A stretch of 64,000 nt of DNA, taken from Halichondria panicea (lineage: Eukaryota > Porifera > Demospongiae > Suberitida > Halichondriidae). Made by a program: the position numbers and the translations under genes. Of the stretch, positions 1-12,778 are shown piece after piece. Within the stretch, counting starts at the first letter, position 1, and each line of letters opens with the position of its first letter. The DNA lies in the NCBI RefSeq assembly GCF_963675165.1, contig NC_087377.1:6527122-6591121 (forward strand), read 5' to 3'. The notes below the pieces were generated by a model. The model did no database searches. It saw only the letters and a list, made by a program, of their open reading frames with translations, and was not told where the DNA came from.

Positions 1-2312
1 CAGTTTGATGGTGAGACAGGCCAGTGCACCAAGATCCCGTATGCTAAGGGGAAGATCCCGGCCCAGGCCAAGGTAAAGGCTTGGCCCACCTTGGAGTGCA
101 ATGGTGCCATCCTCGTGTGGCATGATGCCGAGGGAAGAGAGCCATTTTGGTCCCTGAAGGATCTAGAGGGGATAGCCAACGGTCGCTTTGTGTATCGACT
201 CTCTTCTACTCATTTTATCAATGCTCATATAGAGGTAACTAAATATCAATGCATAGAGTTACATGTAATCGTATCAATTAGTGGAGAGCACGTGTACTTG
301 TCTACCATAACTATACCTATACCAAAAGTTAAATAGCCTCTAACCCTTTTCAACCTGAGCATATCTTCAAAAGCATAATTATCTTCAAATGCATGCCAAA
401 ACTGTATGTTATAGCACTACTATAGTAATACAAATTTTTTTATGGTACATGTATCTTCGTCTTTACAGGACATCCCAGAGAATGGTGCTGATGTAGCTCA
501 CCTGACATACCTTCACGGAGCAGGTGTTTCCTCTGGCTCTGGAATGAACTATCGTGAGCTTCTCTCTGGGAGACTGCACACACACAGTTGGACAGCTCGC
601 TGGGAATCTCTTCCCGAACCATCTACTTATATCGGTCGTATGACTCTTACCATGACCAACAGTATACTGGGAGTGAATTTCAAGTCATTGGACATTACGT
701 CTATTGCTGACCAGGTATGCTTGAAATGTGAGGGTGCGAAATTGTGGGTAAAGCAATAATTGTATCGCGGTCTTCGCCTGATTTTCAAAGGGGCTATCCA
801 CGAAAATAGAATTCAAGCATAGCTAATTGATATAGGTAGAGACTTAGTGATTAAGTTAACAATCTGAACTCCCTCTGAAGTACTTATATAATTATAACTA
901 GAGCACTAAAGTGCAAACCCTCGGCTGGTGACATGATTATAAAGAAACCAGTAGAGTGATATAATGCAGTGCATGTAGTGATGTATGACTGAGCTGTCTA
1001 GCACAGCAACTCAGGAGCAATAAAACTAAACCAGACAGAGGCATGCTGTGAGAACAGAGTTAGTGGTACATGAGGCATGCACAGTGGACTAGGTCCAGGA
1101 TCACAGCAAAGATGCCTGGAGTCTCCTGGGATCCTGATCCTGGAGTCAGCTAACAAAACAAGTCACAATTCTAGCTTTCTATTGTAGTGACCCTTTTCCA
1201 CTGTTTTTGGTACGGGATCACTTCAGCTGTAAATACGGATGGTAACTAGAATAAAGGCCGCGTGTAATTAGCTAGCTAGCTGCTTCAAGCTTCTTAGTTT
1301 ATGCTCACTTTTATTCGACAACAAAGCTCTAACATCGAAATCTACTATTGTTAAAACTAATAACTTATTGTGTGAAGGCTATCCATGCTATAAACGCAGT
1401 GCTGTGGCAGCCAGGTGAGCAGATCCTGAAATTACAAACAGACAGACAAACCAAACGACTACTATACCCGTGGCCGCCCACGCGCACCTCGGGTAATGAT
1501 AGCAGACTGTAACACATGACATGTATAATAATGTTGTCAGTAACCAAACAGTCGCTGTTCTCCTTTAGATGGGACCTGGAGTGGTGTACCTGTCTCTTAA
1601 GTCCAAGTTTGGCACTGTGCTGCTCCTGCACACTCTGACTCCATTGGAGCCCTTCTTGCAGAAATATTCTCTGGTGGCCTACTCTGATTGGTGGATTCCC
1701 ACATTCCTCGTCAAGTGGATGGTGCAGGGCTATGATATTCAGGTGTGTGTAGCATTGCCTTAATTGTGCATATATACAATGTACCTGTACATGTAGCACC
1801 TATAGTTTTCTTTCAAATTATTTGCTTGTTGCTCTGAAAATGTACTGCTCATAAATATTACAATAGAGGCCTTATACAATCCCTGCGCTGTTAGTGTACC
1901 TTAAGGTGACATATTTTCACAGGTAGATTTGTTTGCGTTTTTACACATTTTGCGGTATAATTTTTTGCGAAATGTCGATCTGGATACATTAAACAAGAGG
2001 GCGGCCAATTATTTGCGAGTACTAATTTTTGCGATTTACTCTCATTCGCAGAAATAGCAGAAATTAATACACGCGAAAATATGTCACCTTAAGGTAATAC
2101 ACTTTCTCATTCATCGATCACTACTAGTGTTGTGTATAATAATTGTATAGTTGGAGCGAGATATGATAGTGTGGAACAACAAGCGTTACAACCTCAAGCC
2201 ACTCCTGGTACGTGAAGATGAACTCATACTGAAGCACAGGCGCTGGTACTCACAGTTTTACTCTGAGAACAGTGAAAAATTTACCTTTAAAAGAAACGAA
2301 CTTGATTTTTAA
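1..2312 (+). CDS. nvd: Cholesterol 7-desaturase (Neverland/DAF-36-type Rieske oxygenase), 3' part
   Basis: Exons 1..234, 469..714, 1569..1742 and 2151..2312 join in frame (all phase 0) into 271 codons ending TAA at 2310-2312; the 5' end lies outside the window. Family members convert cholesterol to 7-dehydrocholesterol at ER-type membranes using a Rieske 2Fe-2S cluster and a mononuclear iron. The visible part starts just after the Rieske domain (FDGETGQCTKIPYAKGKIP). The second exon opens with ENGADVAHLTYLH, a fit to the non-heme iron pattern E/D-x3-D-x2-H-x4-H. The third exon carries the hydrophobic catalytic-domain core, and the last ends with a HRRWYSQFYSEN block typical of the family. Reading frame is open and introns have GT-AG ends, so the gene looks functional. 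The Rieske Cys/His ligands are not in view. Family assignment is confident; the exact substrate in this animal is inferred. Confidence 0.9.
899..1497. repeat. Left arm of a long inverted repeat inside the nvd intron
   Basis: This stretch of the 715-1568 intron recurs as reverse complement at 3570-4330. Matching blocks include the piece beginning GAGCACTAAAGTGC (900), the stretch around AGCAACTCAGGAGCAATAAA (1003) and the piece ending CCGTGGCCGCCCACGCGC (1469). The match is imperfect, with gaps, as expected for two copies of one repeat family in opposite orientation. Confidence 0.75.
1898..2095. mobile_element. Short palindromic MITE in the last nvd intron
   Basis: Begins ACCTTAAGGTGACATATTTT and ends with its reverse complement at about 2076-2095. 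It is about 200 bp, has no coding capacity and lies fully inside the 1743-2150 intron. Structure fits a non-autonomous fold-back element; the family was not identified. Confidence 0.75.
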
Positions 2313-3569
2313 TTACATGAGTCTAGAAACTATTCTGTTTCTTAATTTTGGGTTGTGTTTTTGTGTTCATTTATAATATAGACAGTCTAGGGCTCCTATC
2401 CTAATAGTATTTTGATTATCACCAACTAGAAAGTTATTAGCACGGAGTTGTACTTTATATCTTACTAGAAGTACATGCTGCAGGTATCTCCATCTCGTGG
2501 CTGTTCCACCAACTTTAATCTTGCATGGAAATGTCTTTTATCAGGCACTCTTGCTTTTATTCATAGTCAGGATAATTATTTGACCTTTTATGTGGACCTT
2601 TACCATATACAAGTTAAATGTGAAGTGTACAGTGTAACTACATTAAAGGTATGTTATTATTGTAATGTTGCTCTATAGATCAAGTTATTTGACATACTGT
2701 CACTTAGACTTTCTCAATATCTATTATGGACTCTAGCGCCCTCCAAAACATATTTGCCTGTGGCACACAAATGGAACAACTCAATTAAATTTTGCGCTTA
2801 TATTGGAGTGGTGCTTAGCATAAGAACGTATACCGTATAAGTAATAGATAGCCATTCCACGAGGCCATGTGAATGATCAATTTGTACATGTATATAGCCT
2901 TGATTTCAGGCAGTGTCATAATTTCTACTCTAATAACCTGAGCGCCGTAAAAAAGATCTGATTGGTGCTCAATTGTGGAGCAGTACAAAAATTATTGGGA
3001 GTCTTGGCGCTCGACCCTGTAAAAGATTACATGCATGTCTGTATTTGTATTAATTATGTGGTGTAGATATTACCGTATAGCGCGAAATTTTCGAGGCACT
3101 TATAATTATTTCGTGGATTGGCCTCTAAAAGTATTTTCGTTGCACAATGTTCGCGGAATGACTGCTTACCGGAAGCCACGCCTTTAAATCTTGCATGTTA
3201 TAGCAGGTAAAGAACGATTTTCGTGGACTTAATTTTCGTGTACGATTGCTAACCCACGAAAATTAAGCCCCTCGAAAATTTCGCGCTATACGGTATTGTA
3301 GGCTATGCTAATGGCACATCAATACACCATGTAAAATCTACATGTACGTATGTTCCGTATAGCAGGTAATTCGTTGATGCAAATTTTCGTATGAACTGCC
3401 CTTTCGTATTTAGCAGCTCAGGATAGTGTGACGTTGAACGATTGTGGTAGAAAAATTTTGAAGTTTTAATTTTCGTATGATACTCTAGCTATACATGCAC
3501 TGCATGAATATATTTATAGTTATAGTATATATACGCTTACCATTCAAGTGAATATATGGTTGCACATTA
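2313..3569. other. 3' flank of nvd, no gene seen
   Basis: AT-rich sequence after the nvd stop. It holds a MITE (3071-3295) and, at about 3355-3480, a weaker partial sequence of similar type. No open frame here has recognisable protein content or splice context. Confidence 0.5.
3071..3295. mobile_element. MITE with ACCGTATAGCG-type termini
   Basis: Starts TACCGTATAGCGCGAAATTT and ends with the reverse complement, giving terminal inverted repeats of about 26 bp around a non-coding centre. Elements with related ends occur at 45336-45545, 45541-45750, 52079-52285 and 63031-63225, so this is a dispersed family. Confidence 0.8.
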
Positions 3570-4330
3570 TTAACCCGAGGCGCGTGGGCGGCCACGGGTT
3601 ATAGTAGTCGTTTGGTTTGTTTGTTTGTGACAGGTGAATCTACTCACCTGGATGCCACAGCACTGCGTTTACAGCATGGATAGCCTTCATACAACAAGTT
3701 ATTAATTTTAATAGTGGCAGAATTTCATGTTAAACCTTCATTGTCAAATAAAAACGAGCAAAAGCTAAGAAGCTTGTGACTGGGTCTGCTTACCTGGATG
3801 CTCTAGCACTGCGTTTACAGCATGGGTAGCCTCCACATAACAAGTCAGTACTTCTAATAGTGGCAGCTTTCGGTGTTAAAGCTTCGTTGTCTAATAAAAG
3901 CGAGCAAAATGTAGCTTGAACAGAACTTGCACATGCCTTACTTATAACTGAAGTGATCCTGTACCAGGTCCAGAAACAATGGAACAGGGTCACTAAAGTA
4001 GAAAGCTGTATATACCAGGAACAATGGAACAGGGTCACTAAAGTAGAAAGCTTGCTTTAACTGACTGGGATCCATGCAGGACCTGGAGCCATACTTCTAT
4101 GAGACTCCAGGCTTCTTTGCTGTGATCCTAATCCACAGTGCATATATCTATAGTACTACTACCTGTTCTCAAATGTTTTAGCATGCCTCCAGTCTGGTTT
4201 AGTTTTATTGCTCCTGAGTTGCTGTGCAAGTCATGCATGATGATGATAACAACAGCACTGCATATCAGTCTTCTGGTTTCTTTATAATCATGTCACCAGC
4301 TGAGGGTTTGCACTTTAGTGCTCTAGTTCT
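3570..4330. repeat. Right arm of the long inverted repeat downstream of nvd
   Basis: Reverse-complement partner of 899-1497. It is longer than the left arm because a block containing GCACTGCGTTTACAGCATGG is present twice (about 3662 and 3806). A direct duplication of GGAACAATGGAACAGGGTCA-like sequence sits at about 3975-4045. Confidence 0.7.
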
Positions 4331-4542
4331 ATACATGTATAGCTGTATACATGCAAGCTGTATAAATAATAATAGGTGCTCGAAGCAACCTATATCGAGG
4401 TGCAAAAATAATTGTTCTCATACTCAGATATATACTTATGTTCTCTTACTTAGTAATCATCTACACCCTATATATGCACGTAGATCTATAATGGTAGCAT
4501 AAAAATTAAGTTTCGTTTATAGAGGGTTGTTTTCGACCCATT

Positions 4543-5049
4543 TTAAAGAATTATGCAGTCATTGCTGCTCTGCCTGGGTGGAGGGCTTCTTATGGCTGGT
4601 CGACTCCTTCTCTCTGCAAATTCTTTCAGGGGCTTGAGGTAGTATGTCTCCAGCCAAACCTTCTTAAACATCATGATCTTTTGCACCTTCTTTCTCTGAC
4701 CACCGACCACAAGCGAATCTGTGACAACCATACGGGTGCTGACAGCACTCAATTCAAAGAATTCATTGTTTGAATCGATGTCTTCAGAGTGGATAAATAT
4801 CGTACCGATTAGCTTGTCAGGACTAAGTGCAAGACACAGCACAAGTAACTTTGCTTCTTCTTCGTTTGAAAGTCTGTGGTAGTTATCGTAATCCTTCAAG
4901 CGACGGATTTCGTAATCCTCTTCAGCCTCAACGCATGAGTTCACGCACCGAAAGTAGTACATCAATTTTGCAACTGGTGAGCTTGGCACTGTGCATGATG
5001 TGCCTGTCTTCTTGATTCCAATCTCTGTTCTTCCTAGCATAGCAGCCAT
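4543..5049 (-). CDS. Unrecognised single-exon protein with CaaX-like C-terminus
   Basis: An uninterrupted 168-codon frame from ATG at 5049 to a stop at 4543. I do not recognise the family with certainty. The protein is soluble-looking: no signal peptide or membrane span. It has a charged middle (EAEEDYEIRRLKDYDNYHRL) followed by a hydrophobic segment and an FFELSAV block, then a basic Arg/Pro-rich tail. It ends Cys-Ile-Ile-Leu, which fits a CaaX box, with Leu as last residue favouring geranylgeranylation; membrane tethering is inference. Codon use looks coding, no introns are seen, and the flanks are repeats. It could be an expanded lineage-specific family member or a retrocopy; no poly-A tract is visible next to it. 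Confidence 0.6.
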   Translation of the reverse strand: MAAMLGRTEIGIKKTGTSCTVPSSPVAKLMYYFRCVNSCVEAEEDYEIRRLKDYDNYHRLSNEEEAKLLVLCLALSPDKLIGTIFIHSEDIDSNNEFFELSAVSTRMVVTDSLVVGGQRKKVQKIMMFKKVWLETYYLKPLKEFAERRSRPAIRSPPPRQSSNDCIIL

Positions 5050-8000
5050 GACAAAATGAAACTTGCAAATAATTTGTTTCTCTGTCAGTGTCTATAAAGC
5101 AAATGCAATAATTACCTTTAGCTAGAAAAGCTTTAAATAGCTAACACTTTGGAATGTTAAATTTGTACATCATATCCTGTTTATTTCTGCATGGATTGTG
5201 AGTGCTGTCCTCCATAATTAAATTAAGCATTACACTTCTAATATTCTTATAGCAGTATAATTAGTACTCTGCACGGTGCTCATTATTCATCGAATGTTTT
5301 GTGATGCTCTTAAGTTTTATCATGTCTGCCAGTTTAATGAATACATATAATTATATGACTTATATATTATTTCCTGGAACATGCAGGTGGTCAGCTGGAA
5401 TTTGAAACTCAACATGTTCGTCTATATTCATACCATAATTATACAGTCCTCTTTGTTACGTGAGTTCTATCGTATAATGATAATTAATGCTTCAGTCCCA
5501 TCTGTCATGATTCCGTACTGAATGCCATTAAATAAAAAAGTGCCCCATTGGCAAGTATATAGGAGAGCTTTAATGCCTATATCCTCTCCTATAATACTAG
5601 GAGGCATTTTTATAATGCATGTGCATTAAACAGGTATAATAATAGGAGAGCTTTAAGAATCTCCCATATTATTATAGGAGAGATTTAGTGCCCCTGTCAC
5701 CTGTGAATTCCTGCACTGCTCTATCTAAATGCTGTGCCTTAAATTATGTATAATTATTATACATGCACACACTCTCCTTATATAGCCTGCTTCAAAGGCT
5801 ATAGATATATTGGTATAATTATCGTTTTGAACCGATTTTTAAATGTTCCTACCGCATGCACCTGCATGCGGTAATCAATTCACTTGCATGTGTGACATTA
5901 CCTCTTTCCTTGGCAATCTGTTGTAGAAATTACAACAACGGTAACGAATCGTTATGATGAATTAGATGAAGTTGTATGTGAGCTCCTCCCTGACAAACAA
6001 ACTGTAGTCTAGGTAAAGGCCTTATCAGTCAAGTAGGCTAAAAATCTGTGTCCTTTGATGTAAGCTTTGATGTCTCTTTGTGCATATGTAGTTAAAAAAA
6101 AGAAACCTTTGACTAGCTAGGAAGAGTAGCAGTAGTAGTAGGAAGAGTAGCAGTAGTAGTAGCAGTGCAAGCAGGACTAGACTAGATTAAAAAGTTGGTG
6201 GAACGAATAACTGACCGTTTGGACGTCACCTGGCTGCCAGACTTTCATCTCGACTCTTCCCCCTGAGTAGCTGGCCTTTCTCTAAGCCACAAAACTGAGC
6301 AAGAAGCTGAAGAAGCAGCTAGACAGAGACATGTACCTAGCCTTGAGAATTGGGAGGCGTGGCTCAACTAGTTAGCCCAGCCCAGAGGAATTGTTACCGT
6401 GGGTACTGAACAACAGTAGAAGTAGGGCAACCCCTGGCTTTACTGCTGTGTCTGCTGTCTAGTTGGACCAGATTTAGCTAGATAATGGGGTAGAGAATAG
6501 TTGAGCGGTGCTGTGTGTAGCTTGAACTGTACTGGCTGGCAAGAATCTAGTAAGCACCCTATGCACTGATAACTCGTCAGAATGGAGGGTATGTTCTAGG
6601 GATCTGGACAGCTGTACATCCAAAGGAGCCAGGGAGTGCCAATCATCTTCTCCCAGTCTCTGACACGCTAAACAAAACGAGCTAGAACTGGGAGTCCCAG
6701 CTAGAATTGCTAGCCGGATCTAGACTAATAGAATGACATGGAGGCGTGGTGAGGCCGGATCCACACTAATTGATCGACCTAAAGACGCTCCTGTTCCAGA
6801 TTTTCACGAATGGCAAGGAAAAGGTTACAAGTGCTGTATAAGGCACCGGTATATATACGTGTCTGCTATAAATATATAGACATCAATTGAAAGTCATTGT
6901 GTCTCCTGAACAATTATAGTCTAAACGATAGTATCCACAATAATTTAGATGCCACATGGTTTTCCCCTGGGATATATAGGCATGCGCTTTTTACATGCAA
7001 CTGCTTGCATGTATAAACATAATTAATTATAATCATGCAGATGCCTAACCAAATGAACTATAATTATGTGTCTTGTACACCTATATCCTAATTTGTTGTT
7101 CAGCTATAGCTGGATTCCTTTACAGATATAAATTTGTTACAAATCATTATAAGCATGAGGTGATCAGTGAAATTTCTCAGCTTTCGATGTCATGAATAAA
7201 TACATGCATGCATGTGTCTATAGCTCTCATAGCTACAAGACGTAGTGTTGTAGCCTAATTTTTTTGTTCATAAGTATTATGCAGCTAGCTGGATTTGCAA
7301 CAAACTTTATACTTAATTATTTCTAAGGTATAAATGTTTGTGGTTTTCACTCCACGTTGATTAAGCATATTATACCGCGAACATTTATACCCATGAATTT
7401 AGTATTTCATGCTGCAAAAAGGCTGCTATATTCCGCAAAAATTATATCTGCCTTATTTATGTCCGTATTTAATAAACCGGTTCTCTGTCCTCAGGACCAG
7501 ATCTTATATACCGTTACATGCGCTATCCATGCACTGCAACTTTTGTTATCATGCAGTTGTGTCCACCCCTAGATGCTGTTATGATCACCTAATGATCTGT
7601 GACTGTGTATAATTATAGTTAAACTAGATTACTGAACTTAGAACTTTAGGTTATCATATTTATTTAGTGATGTCACCCTAAGGCTTCCGGTGGTGTTGCT
7701 ATGAAATGGTGGGAATTCCATGATCTGTAACTGTGTACGTGCATGTACTGTGTAGTTAGATACTTTATATCATAGAATTATCTAATTCGTGAATATAGGG
7801 CTGTAATTTTAATATAATAATTATTTTGTCCTGTGTGATCATACATGCACATGCACACCTTGTCTTTTGCCATGTTTTTTTGTCTGTGTCTTGTTGCATG
7901 TGTTACCCCCTATAATTATTGAAACCTAAGAATAGCTCTATTGAAATGTATTATCATACCTATGCATGCCCGCAATACTATTTTGATTGCCTGATAATTA

Positions 8001-8498
8001 TCATTGGAATTAATGATATTTCCATGATAATTCTATATAGTCATGTATACGCTGAGATGCTGTAGTCAAGTATATAGACACCATATACAATAAAAGGGTT
8101 ATAAATATGTGGATGCCATCCGAACCCATTGCCCCGGCCACAAAATTTAAACGTTAAGTTATGTCATTTAGAGTATGAAGGTTATATACACACATTCATT
8201 GCCATGCATGCATTTGTCTACACCACACTGACTGTATTAATGTATAATTATACATGCATGCATGACTGTAAGTACAGATAATGACACCTGCATGCATGTA
8301 TAATAATATATATATAGCCATCATGTTAGTGTTGATAGATAATCAGCTTGTTATATATGGGTCATAACCCAGCTATAGCATAAATGTATATTCATGCACC
8401 CAAATTGGCCTGGGAATGTGGTGCTCAATGGAACTTTCCCTGGGACAGCACCTGCACACCACACCACAATAATAATGTATACTACAGAGGATTTCACT

Positions 8499-8623
8499 TT
8501 GGTTGGCAGAAGTTAAAAGTTGAAGTGCAGTCAACCATGACCGCTAATTGCATTAGTAGGAAGAAACACACACTGTGTGGTCATGGTTGAGTGCACTTCA
8601 ACTTTTAACTTGTGCCAACCAAC
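8499..8623. repeat. Near-perfect hairpin (inverted repeat)
   Basis: Left arm begins TTGGTTGGCAGAAGTTAAAA at about 8499; the right arm ends with the reverse complement near 8623. Arms of about 45 bp surround a loop of about 35 bp. Long matching arms and a small loop fit a small fold-back element. Confidence 0.7.
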
Positions 8624-9769
8624 CTGAAATAATCTGCGGCAAGTATATGTATACAGTCATGCAAGAGTACATTATAATGTATACTCCTGATACAGTGCAT
8701 GCATAAAGCCTGATGAAGGTTATATACTCCTGATGCATTGTATACGTATATCCATGTGTATATGGTATTTTATGCAGATATTGAAAGCTTATAGGATATA
8801 AACACATTCATAACTATACCCTAAAATTCGTCATGCAGCCGATTGTTCCAAGTTTATAAATAAACAAAACACGGCATAGGGCGTATCAACCCTAAAAAGG
8901 AAGGGCATGCATATAATATATACGCCTATATCTATTTACTATAATTATATAGCTATAGCTGGTGTTAATAATTATATATACGCACTAGCTCGTACTCCAA
9001 TAACACTTTCTGTTGCTTTCATGAATATACTGCACAATCATATCAAACAAACTCTGCACTTCTACTTTACTGTCATAAAAATTTACGTATCTAAACGAAC
9101 AATTAGCTAAAGTTTAGTCTGGTAGATGATCAAAAACAACATCTGACTACTAACTTTTGCGGAATCAGTCATCATAGAAGAACACAAGAACGTTCACTTT
9201 GACGTGGGGGAGGCTGATGTATATTATATAATCTATAGAATAATAGCTGACAGACTTACTCCAACATTGGAGCAGCTGATGTATATTATATAATCTATAG
9301 AGTGATAAGAATAGTTAACAGAGGAGTCTATAAAAATGACATTTAGAGCATGGGCAAACCATATGAAAGGAACATAAGTAATTTGTGTCAAAGTTTTCTA
9401 GAAAATCTGACACTAAAAAGTCTGAAGTCTTTTTCTTGATTGTTCCTAGAGATGAATCTAGATTTATTAAATTCGACGGCGATTTATTCCATACTTTTGC
9501 AATTCTAATGAAGTAGAAGTGTCTTGAATAGTTATTTCTAGCAAATTTAGGAATGGCCTGAGCAGCCTGCCCTGGTTTTGGATGAAGTGAAAGATACTAG
9601 TTCTCTTATATCATCCGACTGCTGCTGCATACATTTCACAATAAACATGATAAACACAATAAACATGATATCTTGCAGTTCAATGTGTTGCATGTGGTGT
9701 TGTATCCTTTGTATCACACATAAAATATTATTTTAAGTATTATAATCTGTATTATAATTATTTGCAGGA

Positions 9770-10140
9770 ATGAATAAGCAACATATTTCTAAGCTGGAGA
9801 AGATGTAGTACAGTAACAGTCGGTAGGGTTTGTGGGGAACAGTTATGCATGTATAGGCAAAGGAAAATCTTCCAGAAAGTATACAACTGCCCCAAATACC
9901 AGGCAGATTTAAACGAGACCTTCTCCATCGACATTCGCCTGGATGGGCTACAAAAGCATCCCACATAATTTTGCTATTCTTGCAAGAATGCAACAAAAAG
10001 GTCTCAAAGAAGGTAGAAAAGTCAGCACCAAAGAAAAAGAAGCTGTTTGATGTTTTGATACCCAAAAGTCAAGTGAAAATGGGAAGGCCACCAACAAATC
10101 GTATCAAGACCATAGCACCAATTAACACCAATCGAGCATA
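9770..10140 (+). pseudogene. Possible decayed coding fragment with Cys/His signature
   Basis: One plus frame reads VYNCPKYQADLNETF and later a piece with HPT, a stop codon, then FCYSCKN. A shifted frame then gives a Lys-rich stretch and MGRPPTNR. The D-x-HP-x(3)-C-x2-C arrangement followed by a GRP motif recalls zinc-binding N-terminal modules of some RAG1-like and other transposon proteins, but frames are broken and similarity is short. Treat as a hint only. Confidence 0.25.
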
Positions 10141-10948
10141 ATTGAGTGACAGTATAATATAATACTGTCAGAATTTCAATTCCCAATATGCTTAAACCTA
10201 TTGCGGCAACCTGTACCTATATTGAGTTCATACTTACGTCTGTGCGTCATGCTGCTGTGAGTGGTTGAGGCAGTGCAAGTTGTTGTCGTGTCCATGCTGC
10301 CATTGGGACCACCTAGCTGACTTCTGCAACGCCATTATCCTCATGTCATAAATCAGTGCACAGCTTATTTCACTTGGGCAAACAGCTGTAACAACATCCT
10401 ACACAAGTCACACAAGTCTTCGCTAACACCTCTTAGACTATAGAAAAGAAGCTACAATCATTTTACTGCGACGTAACCTGTCCAGCAGTGCATGTGTCTC
10501 CAACCTTACAAGTGAAAACAGGAGGACATAATTATAAGTACTACAATCTATATACCTAAAGAACTATACTCATACGTGCAGCCAATCACTTTAGTCCCGC
10601 CAGCATACCTCATATTACGAGTGGGAAAGCAAGTACCTCCACACTTCGCCGTAGAAACAAGCAGATTCATTCTCACTGGTTGATGCTGAGTGGAGGTGAT
10701 CATGTGAGTCAGTTACATGTACATGTAGCTAGTGAAATTAGGCACACTGCATGGCACGGGGCGGCGAAAAGCATCGCTTGACTCACTCCTCAAAGACAAG
10801 AAAGCTATATGAGTGACGATATCTCCTCAACAAAGTTTGGTCGTGAAGGCAGACTTCCAGATACCAAAACGGATACTGAATCAGTAAAATCAAAGTTATG
10901 AAACTCACATTACATATATATACTTATGTGTCCCTTCGCGTTGTTTGT

Positions 10949-11094
10949 AGATGGTACAAGGAACTTCTGCGAGCATCTGAAGGAAAGAACAAACAGTACC
11001 GTGTTTTTTGTGTTTACGAGGATCTGGACAGCCCTGCAAACTTAAGTGTAGCTGTGGGGCGCTATAGAGAGCAGATAAACGAGAAAACGTGGAG
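10949..11094 (+). pseudogene. Possible orphan exon
   Basis: After an acceptor-like TTGTTTGTAG, a frame reads RWYKELLRASEGKNKQ and on to INEKTWR before a donor-like GTAAAC. Composition is protein-like, but no matching upstream or downstream exon was found, and the reverse strand is also open here. It may be a remnant of a lost gene. Confidence 0.25.
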
Positions 11095-12666
11095 GTAAAC
11101 TGCACTTTTGAGTTGTGTTAATCATTCAATAGGGGTCAGAGTGTTTCTCAATGGCGATTATGAGTTTTGTGCTACATGTATGACCTGGAGCTTAATTCAG
11201 GTGTTCTGTTGTATCACAGAAGAAATTGTTGTAAAAAGACATTACTTGCTTTGGTGCTTGACGACACCCTCCTATCCACTCTCTCTCAGAACAACACGGA
11301 GTATTTGCAATGACTACTACAGATTCAAGTTATGTCCAATGGTGCTCATCTAACCACAATGCTATCCGTAAGGAAATACTAGGTTACACTGACTTATACA
11401 TTAGAGTGCTTTAATATCGTACCTTTCTACACTCAGGTGTATACCCTCCCGGTCTGCATATAACAATGGTATCTTCTGCCTTTTCACCTTGTTGGAAAAT
11501 GAGTGTCACCATCGATGCAGCTTCGCTCGCCCCAAAAATATACTGTTATGTGCGATATTTTTTATATACTCTCTATAAAATGCAGAGATCAAAAATCGAA
11601 CCGTAGACTGACTTAGCTGCGTACCTATGAGATTGCCTATATATAAACTATCATAGCCCATAAGCTTCACCATAATTAAAGCGCCAGCTCGGACTGAATG
11701 TAGATATGCCAATTAGAAGTTAATGAGGTGCCGTCAATTATAATTATGGTATGCACTTATGGTATGCAATTATGGTATGCATGCATGCACATGCATAACA
11801 TATACTTGTTTATTAAAACCATTGTTGTTTTCTTCTTCTAGTTAGATGAAGATTATGTACATACTATGAAATATGTAAAGTGGGTATCAAACAAGGATGC
11901 CAAATCCTTTGCCCTACACTACCATGTGAATCTTACTTGAAAGGAAAAAGGAAAGACTTCAAGCCGATCTAGCTGTTATAGCTATTTGGAAAAGGTAAAG
12001 TGTTAGGAAACACTGCATGGCCGTGAAAAAAAAGAAGAGTCACACAGTCTGGATTCTATAAACTTTACTCCAAGATCAATACCAACTACTTCCTAAAAAA
12101 ATCCTGACCATGCACACACACTCTGGAGTATTCAAACTATAAGGATGTAATTTGAGCCACGAAGAAAGATCTGGTCTTTGGCTTTTGGGATTATATATAG
12201 TGACGTTCTAGACCTTCCAACCTTTTACTGCTGAAGCAATAGGCCAAATGGGTACGAGACTACTGAAGAATCGGTAAAACGATCTCTCCGCAGTACTGCA
12301 TGCCAGAGATGCCACCAAGACCTCATGTGGATGGCCATGTTGTGCTGTAGAGTTGTAGAGTAAGCTCAGACTGATTGTTACTATTTTGTCTGAAGAATCA
12401 AGAGAACTGATCAAAATGATGAAAGATCCAAGGTACACCGATGAAATAGCATCAGGTTGGATCTCCTATAGGGCACATGCTTGACTAATTCATTAATGAC
12501 CCTTTTGACCCTGTCGAACCTCCTCTGGTTCTGAGCCTTCTCCTGTCTATAAACTATTGCGATAGATCAGCACCTATACAATAAGCTGCAGTAGTTTCCA
12601 TATTTTTTTTTCTAGGTTATGTTGTGCTGTTGAGATTGGTACTCGAAACTTTCTTCGTTCTCTGGA

Positions 12667-12778
12667 ACAATAATAAACATGTACCCTATAATAATGAAAT
12701 ATTCGTAAACATTAATTGTTTCGCGTAACCAACAATGTTTACGAATATTTCATTACGTACGACATGTTTATTATTGTT
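12667..12778. repeat. Palindromic fold-back sequence
   Basis: AATAATAAACATG near 12669 is mirrored by CATGTTTATTATT near 12763, and AATATTCGTAAACATT by AATGTTTACGAATATT. Total about 110 bp with a short AT-rich centre. It fits a MITE end-to-end hairpin. Confidence 0.7.

Noticed and set aside
8384-8590. Small plus-strand gene
   Set aside because: The frame lies across a hairpin-forming repeat with no splice partner.
9733-10065. Minus-strand frame of about 110 codons
   Set aside because: Low-complexity Phe-rich protein without domain; overlaps a more protein-like but decayed plus-strand frame.
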